Shown piece after piece: positions 53,634 through 63,156 of a stretch of DNA of 64,000 bases. The stretch covers positions 62,001-126,000 of the forward strand of contig NZ_QMKP01000006.1 in assembly GCF_003287955.1 (NCBI RefSeq). Direction: 5' to 3'. Made by a program: the position numbers and the translations under genes. The DNA comes from Arthrobacter sp. AQ5-06 (GTDB lineage Bacteria; Actinomycetota; Actinomycetes; Actinomycetales; Micrococcaceae). The stretch's first letter is position 1, and each line of letters starts with the position of its first letter. Under the pieces are notes generated by a model. It saw only the letters and a list, made by a program, of their open reading frames with translations. It made no database searches and was not told the DNA's origin.

Positions 53634-56600
53634 ATGCGCCGGATAGTCGCGGCCAGTCTAAGGTTCAGATCGATCATCATTGCGATGGCGGCGGCGCTGA
53701 TGATGGTGGGCGGCGCCCAGCTCAGCAGTGCCTCGGTGGACGTATTCCCCGAATTTGCGCCACCGAAGGTCGAGGTCCAGACAGCCTGCCTGGGACTTAC
53801 TGCCGCTGAGGTCGAAGCGCTGGTATCGGTTCCCATGGAAGAGGCCTTCAACGGCATCGACGGCCTCCACCAAATGCGGTCCAAGTCGGTACCGCAGCTG
53901 TCCTCGATTGTGATGGAATTCGAGAACGGCACGGATCTGCTCACCGCCAGGCAACTGGTGTCCGAGCGGATGGCGACGGTCATTCCAACCCTGCCCACGT
54001 GGGCAGCGCCGCCGCTGATGCTGCAGCCCCTGTCCTCCACCAGCCGTGTCATGAAGATCGGGCTGTCCTCCACCACCCGGTCACTGATCGAGATGTCAAT
54101 GATTTCCTACTGGAACATCAGGGCTCATCTGCTCCGCGTTCCGGGCGTGGCGAACGTAGCAATCTGGGGCGAACGCCTCCAGATGCTGCAGGTACAGGCT
54201 GATCCGGCCAAGCTGGCAGCCAACAATGTCACTCTGGAAGCCGTCATGAGTTCCACCGCCGACGCTCTCGACGCAGGACTCCTCAAGTACTCGCCCGGTG
54301 CCCTGATCGGCACCGGAGGTTCCCTCGAGACGCCCAGCCAGGCAATCGGCATCAGGCATGTCCAGCCCATCACCACACCGGCGGACCTCGCGCAGGTGGC
54401 ACTGGACGATCGTGAGGGACTGCCTCCCCTCCGGCTGGGTGACGTGGCAAATGTGGTGGAGGATCACCAGCAATTGATCGGGGACGCAGTCATTAACGGC
54501 GGTCCGGGTCTGATGCTGATCGTCGAGAAGCTGCCGTGGGGCAACACCCTCGAGGTGACGCGGGGGGTGGAGGAGGCCTTGAAGCAACTGGAGCCCGGCC
54601 TGACCGGAATCGCTGTGGACACCACCCTCTTCCGACCGGCAACCTTCATTGAGGAATCCCTCGGCAACCTGAGCGTAGCCCTCCTGCTCGGATGTCTGCT
54701 GGTCATCCTGGTTTTGAGCGTCTTCCTCTTCCAGTGGCGGACGGCCCTGGTCAGCGTGATGGCCATCCCCTTGTCACTGGTGGCGGCGGCCCTCGTTTTA
54801 TATTGGACCGGCGGCACGATCAACACCATGGTGCTTGCGGGGTTGGTGATTGCCGTCGGAGTAGTGGTGGACGATGCCATCATCGACGTCGAGAATATCG
54901 TCAGACGGCTCCGGCACCACCGGGCAACTGGCGGGACCGGAAGCACCGCCAGGGTAGTGGTGAACGCGTCGCTTGAGGTCCGCGGACCGATTGTCTACGC
55001 CACCCTGATCATCGTCGCCGCCACGGTGCCGATTTTCTTCCTGGACGGGCTGACAGGGGCGTTCTTCCGGCCGCTGGCCACCTCCTACACCCTCGCGGTG
55101 ATCGCGTCCATGCTCGTGGCGCTGACGGTCACCCCGGCAATGGCCTACGTCTTCCTGCGCAATGCCAAGCTGGAGGACCGGGATCCGCCAGTGGTCAGGG
55201 TTCTGAAGCGCTGGTACGCCACCGCGCTCCGTCCCGTTGTGCGCCGGCCGGTCCCCGGCTACCTCACCCTGGCCGCCGTCGGCGTGATCGGCATCGTGGC
55301 TGCCCCGCTGCTGGGCCAGTCACTGCTTCCGTCCTTTAAGGAACGTGACTTCCTGATGCACTGGATCACGCAGCCTGGCACGTCCAACTCCGAGGAAGTC
55401 CGTGTCAGCCAGCTGGCCTGCAACGAACTCATGACGATTCCGGGCGTGAACAATTGCGGGTCCCACATCGGGCAGGCTTTCGCCGCCGATGAGGTGGTGG
55501 GCGTTAACTTCGGTGAGAACTGGATCAGCGTTGACCCCTCTGTCGACTATGGTAAAAGCCTGGCATCGATCCAAGGTGTAGTGGACGGGTACCCGGGAAT
55601 CCAACGGGACGTCCAGACCTACCTCAAGGAACGCATCCGCGAGGTACTTACAGGAACCGGTTACGCCGTAGTCGTCCGCGTGTACGGCGACGACCTTGCG
55701 ACGCTGCGCCAGGAGGCTGACAAGATCAAGGAAATCCTGGGCGGCATTGAAGGCGCCATCGGTGCGAAGGTTGCGCTTCAGGCCAACATTCCGCAGATCG
55801 ATGTGGAAGTGAACCTGGAAGCCGCGAACCGCTACGGGCTGAAGCCGGGCGATGTACGTCGCGCCGCAGCCACCCTGGTGGCCGGCGAAGAAGTGGGCGA
55901 CATCTACCGGGACGGGAAGGCCTACGACGTCCAGGTCTGGAGCCCGCCGGAAGTCCGGACAAGTGTCACGAGCATTGAGAACCTCCCGCTCGACACGCCG
56001 AGCGGGCAAAAGATCCGGATGGCTGATGTCGCCAGGATCTCGGTCAAGCCCACGCCCAATGTCATTGAGCGTTCGGAAGGATCCAGGCGCATCGATGTCA
56101 GTGCCAACGTCAAGGAAGGGGATCTGGCGAAAGTCGCGGAGCAGTTGGAGGCCGGGATGGAGTCTGTTGAATTCCCGGTCGGCTACAACGCGGTTGTCCT
56201 CGGCGAATACGCAGAACGCCAGGCTGCATCCCAACGCCTGCTGCTCTTCTCGATCGGTGCAATCATCGTTGTCTACCTGCTGCTCCAGGCTGCTTTCAGA
56301 AGTTGGCGGCTGGCCACCTTGGCCATCCTGACGTTGCCAGTGGCGCTGGTGGGCGGGGTGATCGCTGCCCACCTCAGCGGCGGGATCCTGTCCCTCGGAT
56401 CACTGGTTGGCTTCCTGACGCTCATGGGGATCGCGGCACGCAACGGCATCCTGCTCATCAACCACTGCCAGCACCTGGAACAGTTCGAGGGCATGCCCTT
56501 CGGACCTGCGCTGGTGCTTCGGGGGGCTGCAGAGCGCTTGTCGCCGATCCTCATGACCACACTGGCTACCGCCCTGGCTCTGGTACCACTGGTGGTTATG

Positions 56601-56777
56601 GGGAACATCCCGGGCCACGAGATCGAGCATCCCATGGCCGTGGTGATCCTGGGCGGTTTGGTCACGTCGACGCTGGTCAACCTCTTCATCGTCCCCTCGC
56701 TGTACCTGCGTTTCGCCAAAGGCGGCCGCGTCCGCCGGCACGGGGCACACGAGCTGGAACCCGCGCCTGCTGTTTAG
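53634..56777 (+). CDS. RND permease, CusA/CzcA-like, canonical TM4 relay
   Basis: 1047 aa, paralogue of the permease two genes upstream; the two share VDVFPEFAPPKVEVQTACLG-type N-termini and the same gene length. TM4 has the full HME signature VVVDDAIIDVENI (about residue 410). Loop and TM motifs ALTVTPAMAYVFL and LVGFLTLMGIAARNGILLINH are intact. ATG 53634 is used; the TTG at 53604 would overlap the lipoprotein gene by 29 nt. Proton-driven export across the single membrane is the general role; metal or lipid-like substrate is undetermined. Confidence 0.88.
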   Translation: MRRIVAASLRFRSIIIAMAAALMMVGGAQLSSASVDVFPEFAPPKVEVQTACLGLTAAEVEALVSVPMEEAFNGIDGLHQMRSKSVPQLSSIVMEFENGTDLLTARQLVSERMATVIPTLPTWAAPPLMLQPLSSTSRVMKIGLSSTTRSLIEMSMISYWNIRAHLLRVPGVANVAIWGERLQMLQVQADPAKLAANNVTLEAVMSSTADALDAGLLKYSPGALIGTGGSLETPSQAIGIRHVQPITTPADLAQVALDDREGLPPLRLGDVANVVEDHQQLIGDAVINGGPGLMLIVEKLPWGNTLEVTRGVEEALKQLEPGLTGIAVDTTLFRPATFIEESLGNLSVALLLGCLLVILVLSVFLFQWRTALVSVMAIPLSLVAAALVLYWTGGTINTMVLAGLVIAVGVVVDDAIIDVENIVRRLRHHRATGGTGSTARVVVNASLEVRGPIVYATLIIVAATVPIFFLDGLTGAFFRPLATSYTLAVIASMLVALTVTPAMAYVFLRNAKLEDRDPPVVRVLKRWYATALRPVVRRPVPGYLTLAAVGVIGIVAAPLLGQSLLPSFKERDFLMHWITQPGTSNSEEVRVSQLACNELMTIPGVNNCGSHIGQAFAADEVVGVNFGENWISVDPSVDYGKSLASIQGVVDGYPGIQRDVQTYLKERIREVLTGTGYAVVVRVYGDDLATLRQEADKIKEILGGIEGAIGAKVALQANIPQIDVEVNLEAANRYGLKPGDVRRAAATLVAGEEVGDIYRDGKAYDVQVWSPPEVRTSVTSIENLPLDTPSGQKIRMADVARISVKPTPNVIERSEGSRRIDVSANVKEGDLAKVAEQLEAGMESVEFPVGYNAVVLGEYAERQAASQRLLLFSIGAIIVVYLLLQAAFRSWRLATLAILTLPVALVGGVIAAHLSGGILSLGSLVGFLTLMGIAARNGILLINHCQHLEQFEGMPFGPALVLRGAAERLSPILMTTLATALALVPLVVMGNIPGHEIEHPMAVVILGGLVTSTLVNLFIVPSLYLRFAKGGRVRRHGAHELEPAPAV

Positions 56778-56810
56778 GCGGATCCCCCACAAGTATGAAA
56801 GGCACGTGAA

Positions 56811-57713
56811 ATGGCATTTCGAGCACATCGGTTTACGGCATACGGGTCCGCATTACTGCTGGCCTTGGGATCGCTGACTGTGATGTCGGCAGGGACGGAG
56901 GCTGCCGCACCGCCGTCCCCGGAGCTCTGCGGGCCCGGGTCCGCAATCAATTTTGACCGAACGGCTTTCCAGGCAGCCCCGCGGATCGATAACAAGTGGT
57001 TCCAGCTCAGGCCCGGTATGCAGTTCACGACAACAGGCACGGTGACCTCGGAGGATGGGGTCCACGAGCGCACTGTCGTTCACTCAGTGACCGGGCTGAC
57101 GAAGGTGATCGACGGCGTCACGACCCGAGTGATGTGGGACCGTGACTACGCGGACGGCGAACTGGTGGAATCGGAGCTGGCATTCTTCGCCCAGACAGGG
57201 AAGGGAGCAGTCTGGCTCTTCGGCGAATATCCGGAGGAATACGAAAACGGCGGGTTTGTGGGGGCGCCCAGCACGTTCATCAGCGGGATCGCCAAGGCGC
57301 AGGCCGGCATCGCCATGCAGGCCAGGCCCCGGACCGGCACGCCGTCGTATGTCCAGGCCTATGCTCCCAAGGTTGACTTCCTTGACTGCGGGACAGTGTT
57401 CCAGAAAGACCAGCATGTCTGCGTCCCGACTGGCTGCTACGACGACGTTCTGGTGATCGATGAGTACAACCCTTTGGAACCACCTGAGGCGGGCCACCAG
57501 CGGAAGTTCTACTCAGCCGGAACGGGGCTGGTGAAAGTCACCGCCGTTGGCGGTGTTGACCAGGAAATCATGGACCTCGTGGAAGTGAAGAAGTTGGGCG
57601 CCGCACAGTTTGCGGCCGTCAACGCAGAGGCGCTGGAACAGGACGAGAGGGGTTACACCGTCAGCAGGAGCGTCTACGCCAAGACGCCGCGGGCCCAACT
57701 CGACGGACCATGA
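56811..57713 (+). CDS. Secreted protein of unknown function
   Basis: 300 aa with a signal peptide (hydrophobic stretch ALLLALGSLTVMSAG, cleavage near the following Ala-Ala-Ala). The mature part is beta-rich: IDNKWFQLRPGMQFTTTGTV, TKVIDGVTTRVMWDRDYADG, LFGEYPEEYENGGFVGAP, then a Cys pair segment CGTVFQKDQHVCVPTGC. It resembles uncharacterised secreted actinobacterial proteins; no enzyme motif seen. AAGGCACGTGAA precedes the ATG. Only 33 bp after the second RND gene, so likely part of that operon, perhaps a binding or scavenging partner. Confidence 0.75.
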   Translation: MAFRAHRFTAYGSALLLALGSLTVMSAGTEAAAPPSPELCGPGSAINFDRTAFQAAPRIDNKWFQLRPGMQFTTTGTVTSEDGVHERTVVHSVTGLTKVIDGVTTRVMWDRDYADGELVESELAFFAQTGKGAVWLFGEYPEEYENGGFVGAPSTFISGIAKAQAGIAMQARPRTGTPSYVQAYAPKVDFLDCGTVFQKDQHVCVPTGCYDDVLVIDEYNPLEPPEAGHQRKFYSAGTGLVKVTAVGGVDQEIMDLVEVKKLGAAQFAAVNAEALEQDERGYTVSRSVYAKTPRAQLDGP

Positions 57714-57761
57714 CCACCGTGCTAATGGAGGGTTGGTGACCGAGGTTCCTGACACGGACAA

Positions 57762-57799
57762 GACCAAGGAAGGCGGCACTCGTGCCGCCTTCCTTGGTC
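57762..57799. terminator. 18-bp bidirectional terminator
   Basis: Perfect 18-bp inverted repeat beginning GACCAAGGAAGGCGGCAC, minimal loop TC, between the secreted-protein gene and convergent glpK. Confidence 0.85.
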
Positions 57800-57829
57800 A
57801 TTGCTATCCGCCGTCCGGTCCGTGGCGTC

Positions 57830-59344
57830 TTAGCGCACGTCCTCGTCCACCCAGTCCATGGATTTGGTGACTGCCTTCTTCCACAGGCGCATCTGGCGTT
57901 CCTGCTCCTCGGCCGGCATCTGGGGCTCCCAGCGCTTGTCCTCGCCCCAGTTGGCGCTGAGCTCGCCCAGGTCCTTCCAGAAGCCGACGGCGAGGCCCGC
58001 TGCGTAGGCTGCACCGAGGGCCGTCGTCTCCACGACCTTCGGACGGACAACAGCAACGCCCAGGATGTCCGCCTGGAACTGCATGAGCGCGTCGTTGGCC
58101 ACCATGCCGCCGTCGACCTTCAGCTCTGTCAACGGAACGCCGGAGTCCGCATTGACCGCGTCGAGCACCTCGCGGGTCTGGAACGCCGTGGCCTCCAGCG
58201 CTGCCCGGGCGATGTGGTTCTTGTTGACGAACCGGGTCAGGCCGACAATGGCGCCGCGGGCATCCGAACGCCAGTACGGGGCAAAGAGTCCCGAGAACGC
58301 CGGAACAATGTAGACGCCGCCGTTGTCCGGCACGGCCGCCGCCAGCGTTTCGACTTCCGGCGCGCTGCTGATCATGCCGAGATTGTCCCGGAGCCACTGG
58401 ATCAGGGAACCGGTGACGGCGATGGAGCCTTCCAGCGCATAGTGCGTTGGGGCCTCGCCGAGCTTGTACCCGACCGTGGTGAGCAGCCCGTTCTTTGAGT
58501 GAACGATCTCCTCGCCGGTGTTGAAGATCAGGAAGCACCCGGTGCCGTAGGTGTTTTTGGCTTCCCCGGTCTGGAACGCCGCCTGGCCGAACGTGGCCGC
58601 CTGCTGGTCGCCGAGGATGCCGGAAACGGGGACTTCGCGCAGCAGCTGGGACGTGTGCACCATGCCGTAGACCTCGGAGGAGGACTTGATGGCCGGCATC
58701 ATGCTCAGCGGCACACCGAAAATGCCCAGGATCTCCTCATCCCAGGTCAGGGTTTCGAGGTCCATGAACAGCGTACGCGACGCGTTGGTGACGTCTGTGA
58801 CGTGCACGCCGCCGTCAACGCCGCCGGTCAGGTTCCAGAGAACCCACGCATCGGTATTGCCGAAGACCAGGTCACCGGCTTCCGCCTTGGCCCGGGCGCC
58901 CTCGACGTTGTCCAGGATCCATTTGATCTTGGTGCCGGAAAAATAGGTGGCGAGGGGCAGCCCCACCTTCTGCTTGAACCGTTCCGGGCCACCGTCCTTG
59001 GCCAGCTCATCCACAATGTCCTGGGTCCGGGTGTCCTGCCAGACAATCGCGTTATAGACGGCCTCGCCGGTGGTCTTGTCCCAGACGACGGCTGTCTCGC
59101 GCTGGTTGGTAATTCCGACGGCGGCGATGTCGTGCCGGGTCAGGTTCGCCTTGGAAAGGGCGGAAGCGATCACTTCGCGGGTGTTGTTCCAGATCTCGGC
59201 GGGGTTGTGCTCCACCCAGCCCGCCTGCGGGAAGATCTGCTCGTGCTCCATCTGGCCCGACGAAACGATGTTGCCGCTGTGGTCGAAGATGATGGCCCGG
59301 GAGCTGGTGGTGCCCTGGTCGATGGCGATTACGTATTGGTTCAT
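57830..59344 (-). CDS. glpK: Glycerol kinase
   Basis: Phosphorylates glycerol to sn-glycerol 3-phosphate with ATP. 504 aa, standard length. FGGY-family features: [29 protein letters not shown], and [20 protein letters not shown]. The second FGGY signature region is [23 protein letters not shown], here split for readability. [19 protein letters not shown] follows near the C-terminus. Last gene of glpD-glpF-glpK, 43 bp after glpF; the set lets the cell import glycerol and feed it to glycolysis. Confidence 0.97.
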   Translation of the reverse strand: MNQYVIAIDQGTTSSRAIIFDHSGNIVSSGQMEHEQIFPQAGWVEHNPAEIWNNTREVIASALSKANLTRHDIAAVGITNQRETAVVWDKTTGEAVYNAIVWQDTRTQDIVDELAKDGGPERFKQKVGLPLATYFSGTKIKWILDNVEGARAKAEAGDLVFGNTDAWVLWNLTGGVDGGVHVTDVTNASRTLFMDLETLTWDEEILGIFGVPLSMMPAIKSSSEVYGMVHTSQLLREVPVSGILGDQQAATFGQAAFQTGEAKNTYGTGCFLIFNTGEEIVHSKNGLLTTVGYKLGEAPTHYALEGSIAVTGSLIQWLRDNLGMISSAPEVETLAAAVPDNGGVYIVPAFSGLFAPYWRSDARGAIVGLTRFVNKNHIARAALEATAFQTREVLDAVNADSGVPLTELKVDGGMVANDALMQFQADILGVAVVRPKVVETTALGAAYAAGLAVGFWKDLGELSANWGEDKRWEPQMPAEEQERQMRLWKKAVTKSMDWVDEDVR

Positions 59345-59387
59345 GGTGACGTCCTTGTCTACATTTTGTGTGTATTTGAAATGGTTA

Positions 59388-60140
59388 CTAGCCGGCGAGG
59401 GCAGGCATGATCATGGGAACCCAGAAGGCGACCAGACCTGCAAGCGTCCCGCCAACCAGCGGCCCCACCACGGGGATCCAGGAGTAAGCCCAGTCACTTG
59501 AACCCTTGCCCTTGATGGGCAGGATTGCGTGTGCGATGCGCGGCCCGAGGTCACGGGCCGGATTGATGGCATAGCCCGTCGGTCCGCCCAGTGATACACC
59601 GATGCCCACCACGAGCAGGGCGACCGCCAGCGGCCCCAGGCCCGAGGGCGTCCCGCCAAATGTCAGGATGACGAACACCAGGACGAATGTGCCGATGATC
59701 TCCGTGACGAGGTTCCAGGTCGTGGAGCGGATGGCCGGACCGGTGGAGAACGTCGCCAGCTTGTTGGCTGCCACGGGTTCGGCATCGTAGTGCTGCTTGT
59801 ACGCGGCCCAGCAAATGACCGCGCCCAGGAATGCTCCGAGCAGTTCACCGCCGAAGTAGGTCAGCGTTGAGGCGACGTCAACCTTGACGTCTGGGGCATA
59901 TTGGCCCTTGCCGTTAACCAGTAGGCCCAGCGTGACGGCGGGATTAAGGTGGGCACCGGACTTGGCGGCAACAAATACACCCGCGAACACGGCGATGCCC
60001 CACCCCCAGGTGACCATCAGGAAGCCGCCGCTGTTGCCTTTCGTGCCCTTCAGGGCAACGTTGGCCACGACGCCGCAACCCAGCAGGGTGAGCATCGCCG
60101 TTCCGAAGACTTCGGAAAGGAAAACAATTCCAAGAGACAT
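59388..60140 (-). CDS. glpF: Glycerol facilitator (MIP/aquaglyceroporin)
   Basis: 250-aa channel with six TM helices. Both pore loops are present: [11 protein letters not shown] (NPA 1) and [12 protein letters not shown] (NPA 2). The Asp after the second NPAR is the marker of glycerol-permeable channels. Central gene of the glp operon. The ATG at 60140 is preceded by an A/T-rich leader and, further up, two strong hairpins after glpD. Confidence 0.95.
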   Translation of the reverse strand: MSLGIVFLSEVFGTAMLTLLGCGVVANVALKGTKGNSGGFLMVTWGWGIAVFAGVFVAAKSGAHLNPAVTLGLLVNGKGQYAPDVKVDVASTLTYFGGELLGAFLGAVICWAAYKQHYDAEPVAANKLATFSTGPAIRSTTWNLVTEIIGTFVLVFVILTFGGTPSGLGPLAVALLVVGIGVSLGGPTGYAINPARDLGPRIAHAILPIKGKGSSDWAYSWIPVVGPLVGGTLAGLVAFWVPMIMPALAG

Positions 60141-60165
60141 CTTTGACTCCTCTATTTTCTGTTGT

Positions 60166-60219
60166 CAGTCCTTCGCGGGTTGAAGGACTGTTGAGCCGGG
60201 GCGCGTTGACGCCCCGGCT
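60166..60219. repeat. Tandem stem-loops between glpD and glpF
   Basis: CAGTCCTTC/GAAGGACTG (9-bp stem, 60166-60190) and AGCCGGGGCG/CGCCCCGGCT (10-bp stem, 60194-60219), only 3 nt apart. No U-tract. They may set different mRNA levels for glpD and glpFK or protect the glpD 3' end. Confidence 0.7.
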
Positions 60220-60234
60220 GCCAGCCGGGTCTGC

Positions 60235-62049
60235 TTACTCGACCAGGCTGTGGATCTGTACTCGGTGGAAACGCTCCAGCACGTGCTGTGCCAGGCGGAT
60301 CTCCGCAGTTCTTGCCGCAGCGTCCCAGCCCAGCGGAACGGAAAGGACATCGGCCACCTCGACAAGGAGTTCACCCGTAACCAGCCCCCGGAAGGCAAGC
60401 GACGTACGCCGGACCAGGACATCGATGAGGTGCCCGATCTGCTCATTCCGGGCCATGAACTCCAGCTCCCGGACGCTGAGTTCACGGGTTGAACGTAGCA
60501 GCCTGTCCGGGCCGGCATCAAGGTAGCGGATCACGTCGTCTGCCCTCGTGCCGTAGCGCGTAAGCAGGACGGCGGAGCGGTCAGCGTCCCGGCCGGCGCC
60601 CATATGCGCCTTGATCCATTTCTGGATACCGGCTTCGTCTTCAGGAAAGCCGGCGCCGCCTCCGATGGCGAGTTTCGCCGTCGAGACCTTCCGTTCCATC
60701 CCCAGCTCGGCAAGCACATCATTTGCCATGTGCTCGGCCAGTGCCCGGAAAGTGGTCCACTTACCGCCCACCAGGCTGAGTACGACGGCGGTCCCTGCGC
60801 CGGGTGCCCCGGCAGCCGGGGTGCGCCGTTCAATCCGGTAGTCGCGCGAGACAAACCCCGGCTGGGTGGCGTCGTGACGTGGCAGTGGGCGGACACCGGA
60901 GAATGTGTAGACGATCTGTTCACGCTGCACTGTGATGTCCGGGAAGACGTGGCCGATCAGGTTGAAGAAGTACTCGATCTCCTCATCCGTGCACACAGCG
61001 TCCTGCGTCATGTCAGCATCGACATCAGTGGTTCCCACCAGGACCCGGTCGCCCATGGGATAGATGAGGACGATCCGGCCGTCCGTGTGCTCAAAGAAGA
61101 TCTCCCGGCCTTTGCAGGCCTCGAGCAGGACCGGGTGGTCCAGCACAATGTGCGATCCCTTCGTGCCGCCCATAAAGGCCGACGCCGCCCCCATGGCTTC
61201 GTTGGTCAGGTCCACCCAGGCGCCGGTGGTGTTGACGATGACGTCCGCGGTGAAATCAAACAGCTCGCCAGTGAGTTCGTCGCGGAGCTGGACCGTAGTG
61301 CCTGACTGTGTGGCAGCCCCGCCGAGAGAATGAAGTGCGAGGTAGTTGCTCGCCCGGGCTGTTGAGCTTTCCGGTCCGCCACTGGCTTGCCCTGCCTTCT
61401 CGCCGTCCTGGAGAACATCGAGCGTGAGCCGTTCAGGATTGTGCACGGAGGCGTCGAAGTAGGTGGCGGCGTATTTGATGCCGGGGTGCAGGTGCGGCAG
61501 CTCGGCGAGGGCCCGCTTGCGCCCGCGGAACTGGTGGCGCGGCACGGTGCCGCCGTCGCGGGAGAACGAGTCGTACATGCTCAGGCCAAGTTTGATCAGG
61601 AAGGCGCCGCGCTCCTTGGGCTTGCCCTGCTGCTTGTGGGTCAGGAACCGCAAGGGCGCAGACAGGACGCCGGAAAACGTACTGAAGATGGGGATGGTGG
61701 TCTGGAGCGGCTTCACGTAGTGCGGTGCGATCCGCAGGAGGCGGTTGCGTTCCACCACGGATTCCCGGACAAGGCGGAATTCTCCGTTTTCCAGGTAACG
61801 GATGCCGCCATGGATCATGTGGGATGACGCCCCACTGGCGCCCTGGCAGTAATCGCCGCGTTCCACCAGGGCCACGTCCACTCCCTGCAGGGCAAGGTCC
61901 CGGAAGGTTCCCACTCCGTTGATGCCACCGCCGATGATCAGCACCTTGGCGTGCGGACGATCCCGCAGACCCTGCACCGATGCCCGCAGCACGGGGCTGT
62001 GGGCGGGCGTGGCTCCGCTATGGCCGAATGAATCTTTGAGTCCCAACAC
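60235..62049 (-). CDS. glpD: Glycerol-3-phosphate dehydrogenase/oxidase (FAD)
   Basis: Oxidises glycerol 3-phosphate to dihydroxyacetone phosphate and reduces FAD/quinone. 604 aa from GTG 62049. Seen: FAD-binding VLIIGGGINGVGTFRDLALQ, ERGDYCQGASGASSHMIHGG, NTTGAWVDL, YTFSGVRPLPRH, and LSLVGGKWTTFRALAEH. A TTG at 62046 (AGGGAG 5 nt upstream) is an equally good start; the frame also extends to 62106, but that part contains no family sequence. First gene of the operon, divergent from a SorC-type regulator. Confidence 0.95.
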   Translation of the reverse strand: MLGLKDSFGHSGATPAHSPVLRASVQGLRDRPHAKVLIIGGGINGVGTFRDLALQGVDVALVERGDYCQGASGASSHMIHGGIRYLENGEFRLVRESVVERNRLLRIAPHYVKPLQTTIPIFSTFSGVLSAPLRFLTHKQQGKPKERGAFLIKLGLSMYDSFSRDGGTVPRHQFRGRKRALAELPHLHPGIKYAATYFDASVHNPERLTLDVLQDGEKAGQASGGPESSTARASNYLALHSLGGAATQSGTTVQLRDELTGELFDFTADVIVNTTGAWVDLTNEAMGAASAFMGGTKGSHIVLDHPVLLEACKGREIFFEHTDGRIVLIYPMGDRVLVGTTDVDADMTQDAVCTDEEIEYFFNLIGHVFPDITVQREQIVYTFSGVRPLPRHDATQPGFVSRDYRIERRTPAAGAPGAGTAVVLSLVGGKWTTFRALAEHMANDVLAELGMERKVSTAKLAIGGGAGFPEDEAGIQKWIKAHMGAGRDADRSAVLLTRYGTRADDVIRYLDAGPDRLLRSTRELSVRELEFMARNEQIGHLIDVLVRRTSLAFRGLVTGELLVEVADVLSVPLGWDAAARTAEIRLAQHVLERFHRVQIHSLVE

Positions 62050-62108
62050 TGCTCCCTGGGTTTTGTTGGCGTGCGGGCATCCGCCGGATGCACCGCCGTT
62101 CTTCAACT

Positions 62109-62138
62109 ATTGTTTGGAGTAATGGAAAATGGAGTCAA
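62109..62138 (-). promoter_or_regulatory. Predicted glpD-glpF-glpK promoter
   Basis: Minus strand: TTGACT (62133-62138), 18-nt spacer, AACAAT (62109-62114). The predicted start is near 62102. The region lies between glpD and the divergent regulator, the expected place for its operator. Confidence 0.5.
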
Positions 62139-62171
62139 GCACTATGCACAAACGTGCAGGATGGAGTCCGA

Positions 62172-63146
62172 ATGACACCCTCACGGCACTCAGATGCGCT
62201 TCGGGCTGCACAGATGTACTACCTCCAGGACCTGACGATGGACGCGATCGCCAGGGAACTCCGGACGTCCCGGTCCACTGTTTCCAGGCTTCTTTCCGCC
62301 GCCCGGGATACGGGCCTGGTCCAGATTCAGATCCGCAATCCGCTGGACACGGGCCCCGAGCTGGAAAGTATGATCCGGCGCGAGTACAACGTGGACGTGC
62401 ACGTTGTTCCGGTGCTGGAGTCCTTGAACGAAGCGGAAACCCTGGACCGGGTGGCGATCCAGGCTGCACGCACCATCGGCCCGCTGGTGGATTCCAACGC
62501 GATCATTGGCATCGCGTGGGGTTCCACGCTCAGCGCCGTCAGCAGGCACCTCACCCGCAAGATCACCCACGACACCGTGGTGGTGCAGCTGAATGGCGCC
62601 GGAAATATGCACACCACCGGCATCACCTACGCCAGTGACATTATGCGCCGCTTCGGGAGTGCCTACGGAGCCCGGGTGGAGCAGTTCCCCGTTCCGGCGT
62701 TCTTTGACCACGCCGCCACTAAGACCGCCATGTGGAATGAGCGCAGCGTGCAGCGGATCCTTGACCTGCAGGCCAGGATGAGCATCGCCATCTTCGGGGT
62801 CGGATCGGTGGACGCCGACTACCCCAGCCACGTCTACGCCGGTGGCTACCTGGACGAAACCGACCTGAAGAACCTGGCCCGCTCGGATGTGGTGGGTGAC
62901 GTAGCCACGGTCTTTTTCCGGCGTGACGGATCTTCTGACGGCATCGTCCTGAATGAACGCTCCACGGGTCCGGCACTCTCGCAGCTGCGGCAGGTCCGGC
63001 GTCGGATCTGCGTGGTATCCGGGGCCTCAAAAATCAACGGCCTGCGCGGCGCCCTGACTGCAGGCCTCGCAACCGACCTGATCCTGGATGAAGCCACCGC
63101 GCGCCGACTGGTCAGGTTCGGCGGCGGCGTCTGGCCAAATGGGTAG
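62172..63146 (+). CDS. SorC-family transcriptional regulator (probable glp regulator)
   Basis: 324 aa. N-terminal helix-turn-helix: MYYLQDLTMDAIARELRTSR and STVSRLLSAARDTGLVQI. The C-terminal SorC sugar-phosphate-binding domain has GIAWGSTLSAVSRHL, VVQLNGAGN, FGVGSVDADY and VVSGASKINGLRGAL. ATG 62172 with GGAG 5 nt upstream is chosen; the frame is open to 62088 across the promoter region. Divergent from glpD, so glycerol 3-phosphate or a related phosphate is the likely ligand; inferred. Confidence 0.9.
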   Translation: MTPSRHSDALRAAQMYYLQDLTMDAIARELRTSRSTVSRLLSAARDTGLVQIQIRNPLDTGPELESMIRREYNVDVHVVPVLESLNEAETLDRVAIQAARTIGPLVDSNAIIGIAWGSTLSAVSRHLTRKITHDTVVVQLNGAGNMHTTGITYASDIMRRFGSAYGARVEQFPVPAFFDHAATKTAMWNERSVQRILDLQARMSIAIFGVGSVDADYPSHVYAGGYLDETDLKNLARSDVVGDVATVFFRRDGSSDGIVLNERSTGPALSQLRQVRRRICVVSGASKINGLRGALTAGLATDLILDEATARRLVRFGGGVWPNG

Positions 63147-63149
63147 AGT
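63144..63149 (+). promoter_or_regulatory. -10 box for a leaderless aldo/keto reductase transcript
   Basis: TAGAGT ends 7 nt before ATG 63157, overlapping the stop region of the SorC gene; no ribosome-binding site is visible. Confidence 0.5.
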
Positions 63150-63156
63150 CATTGCT

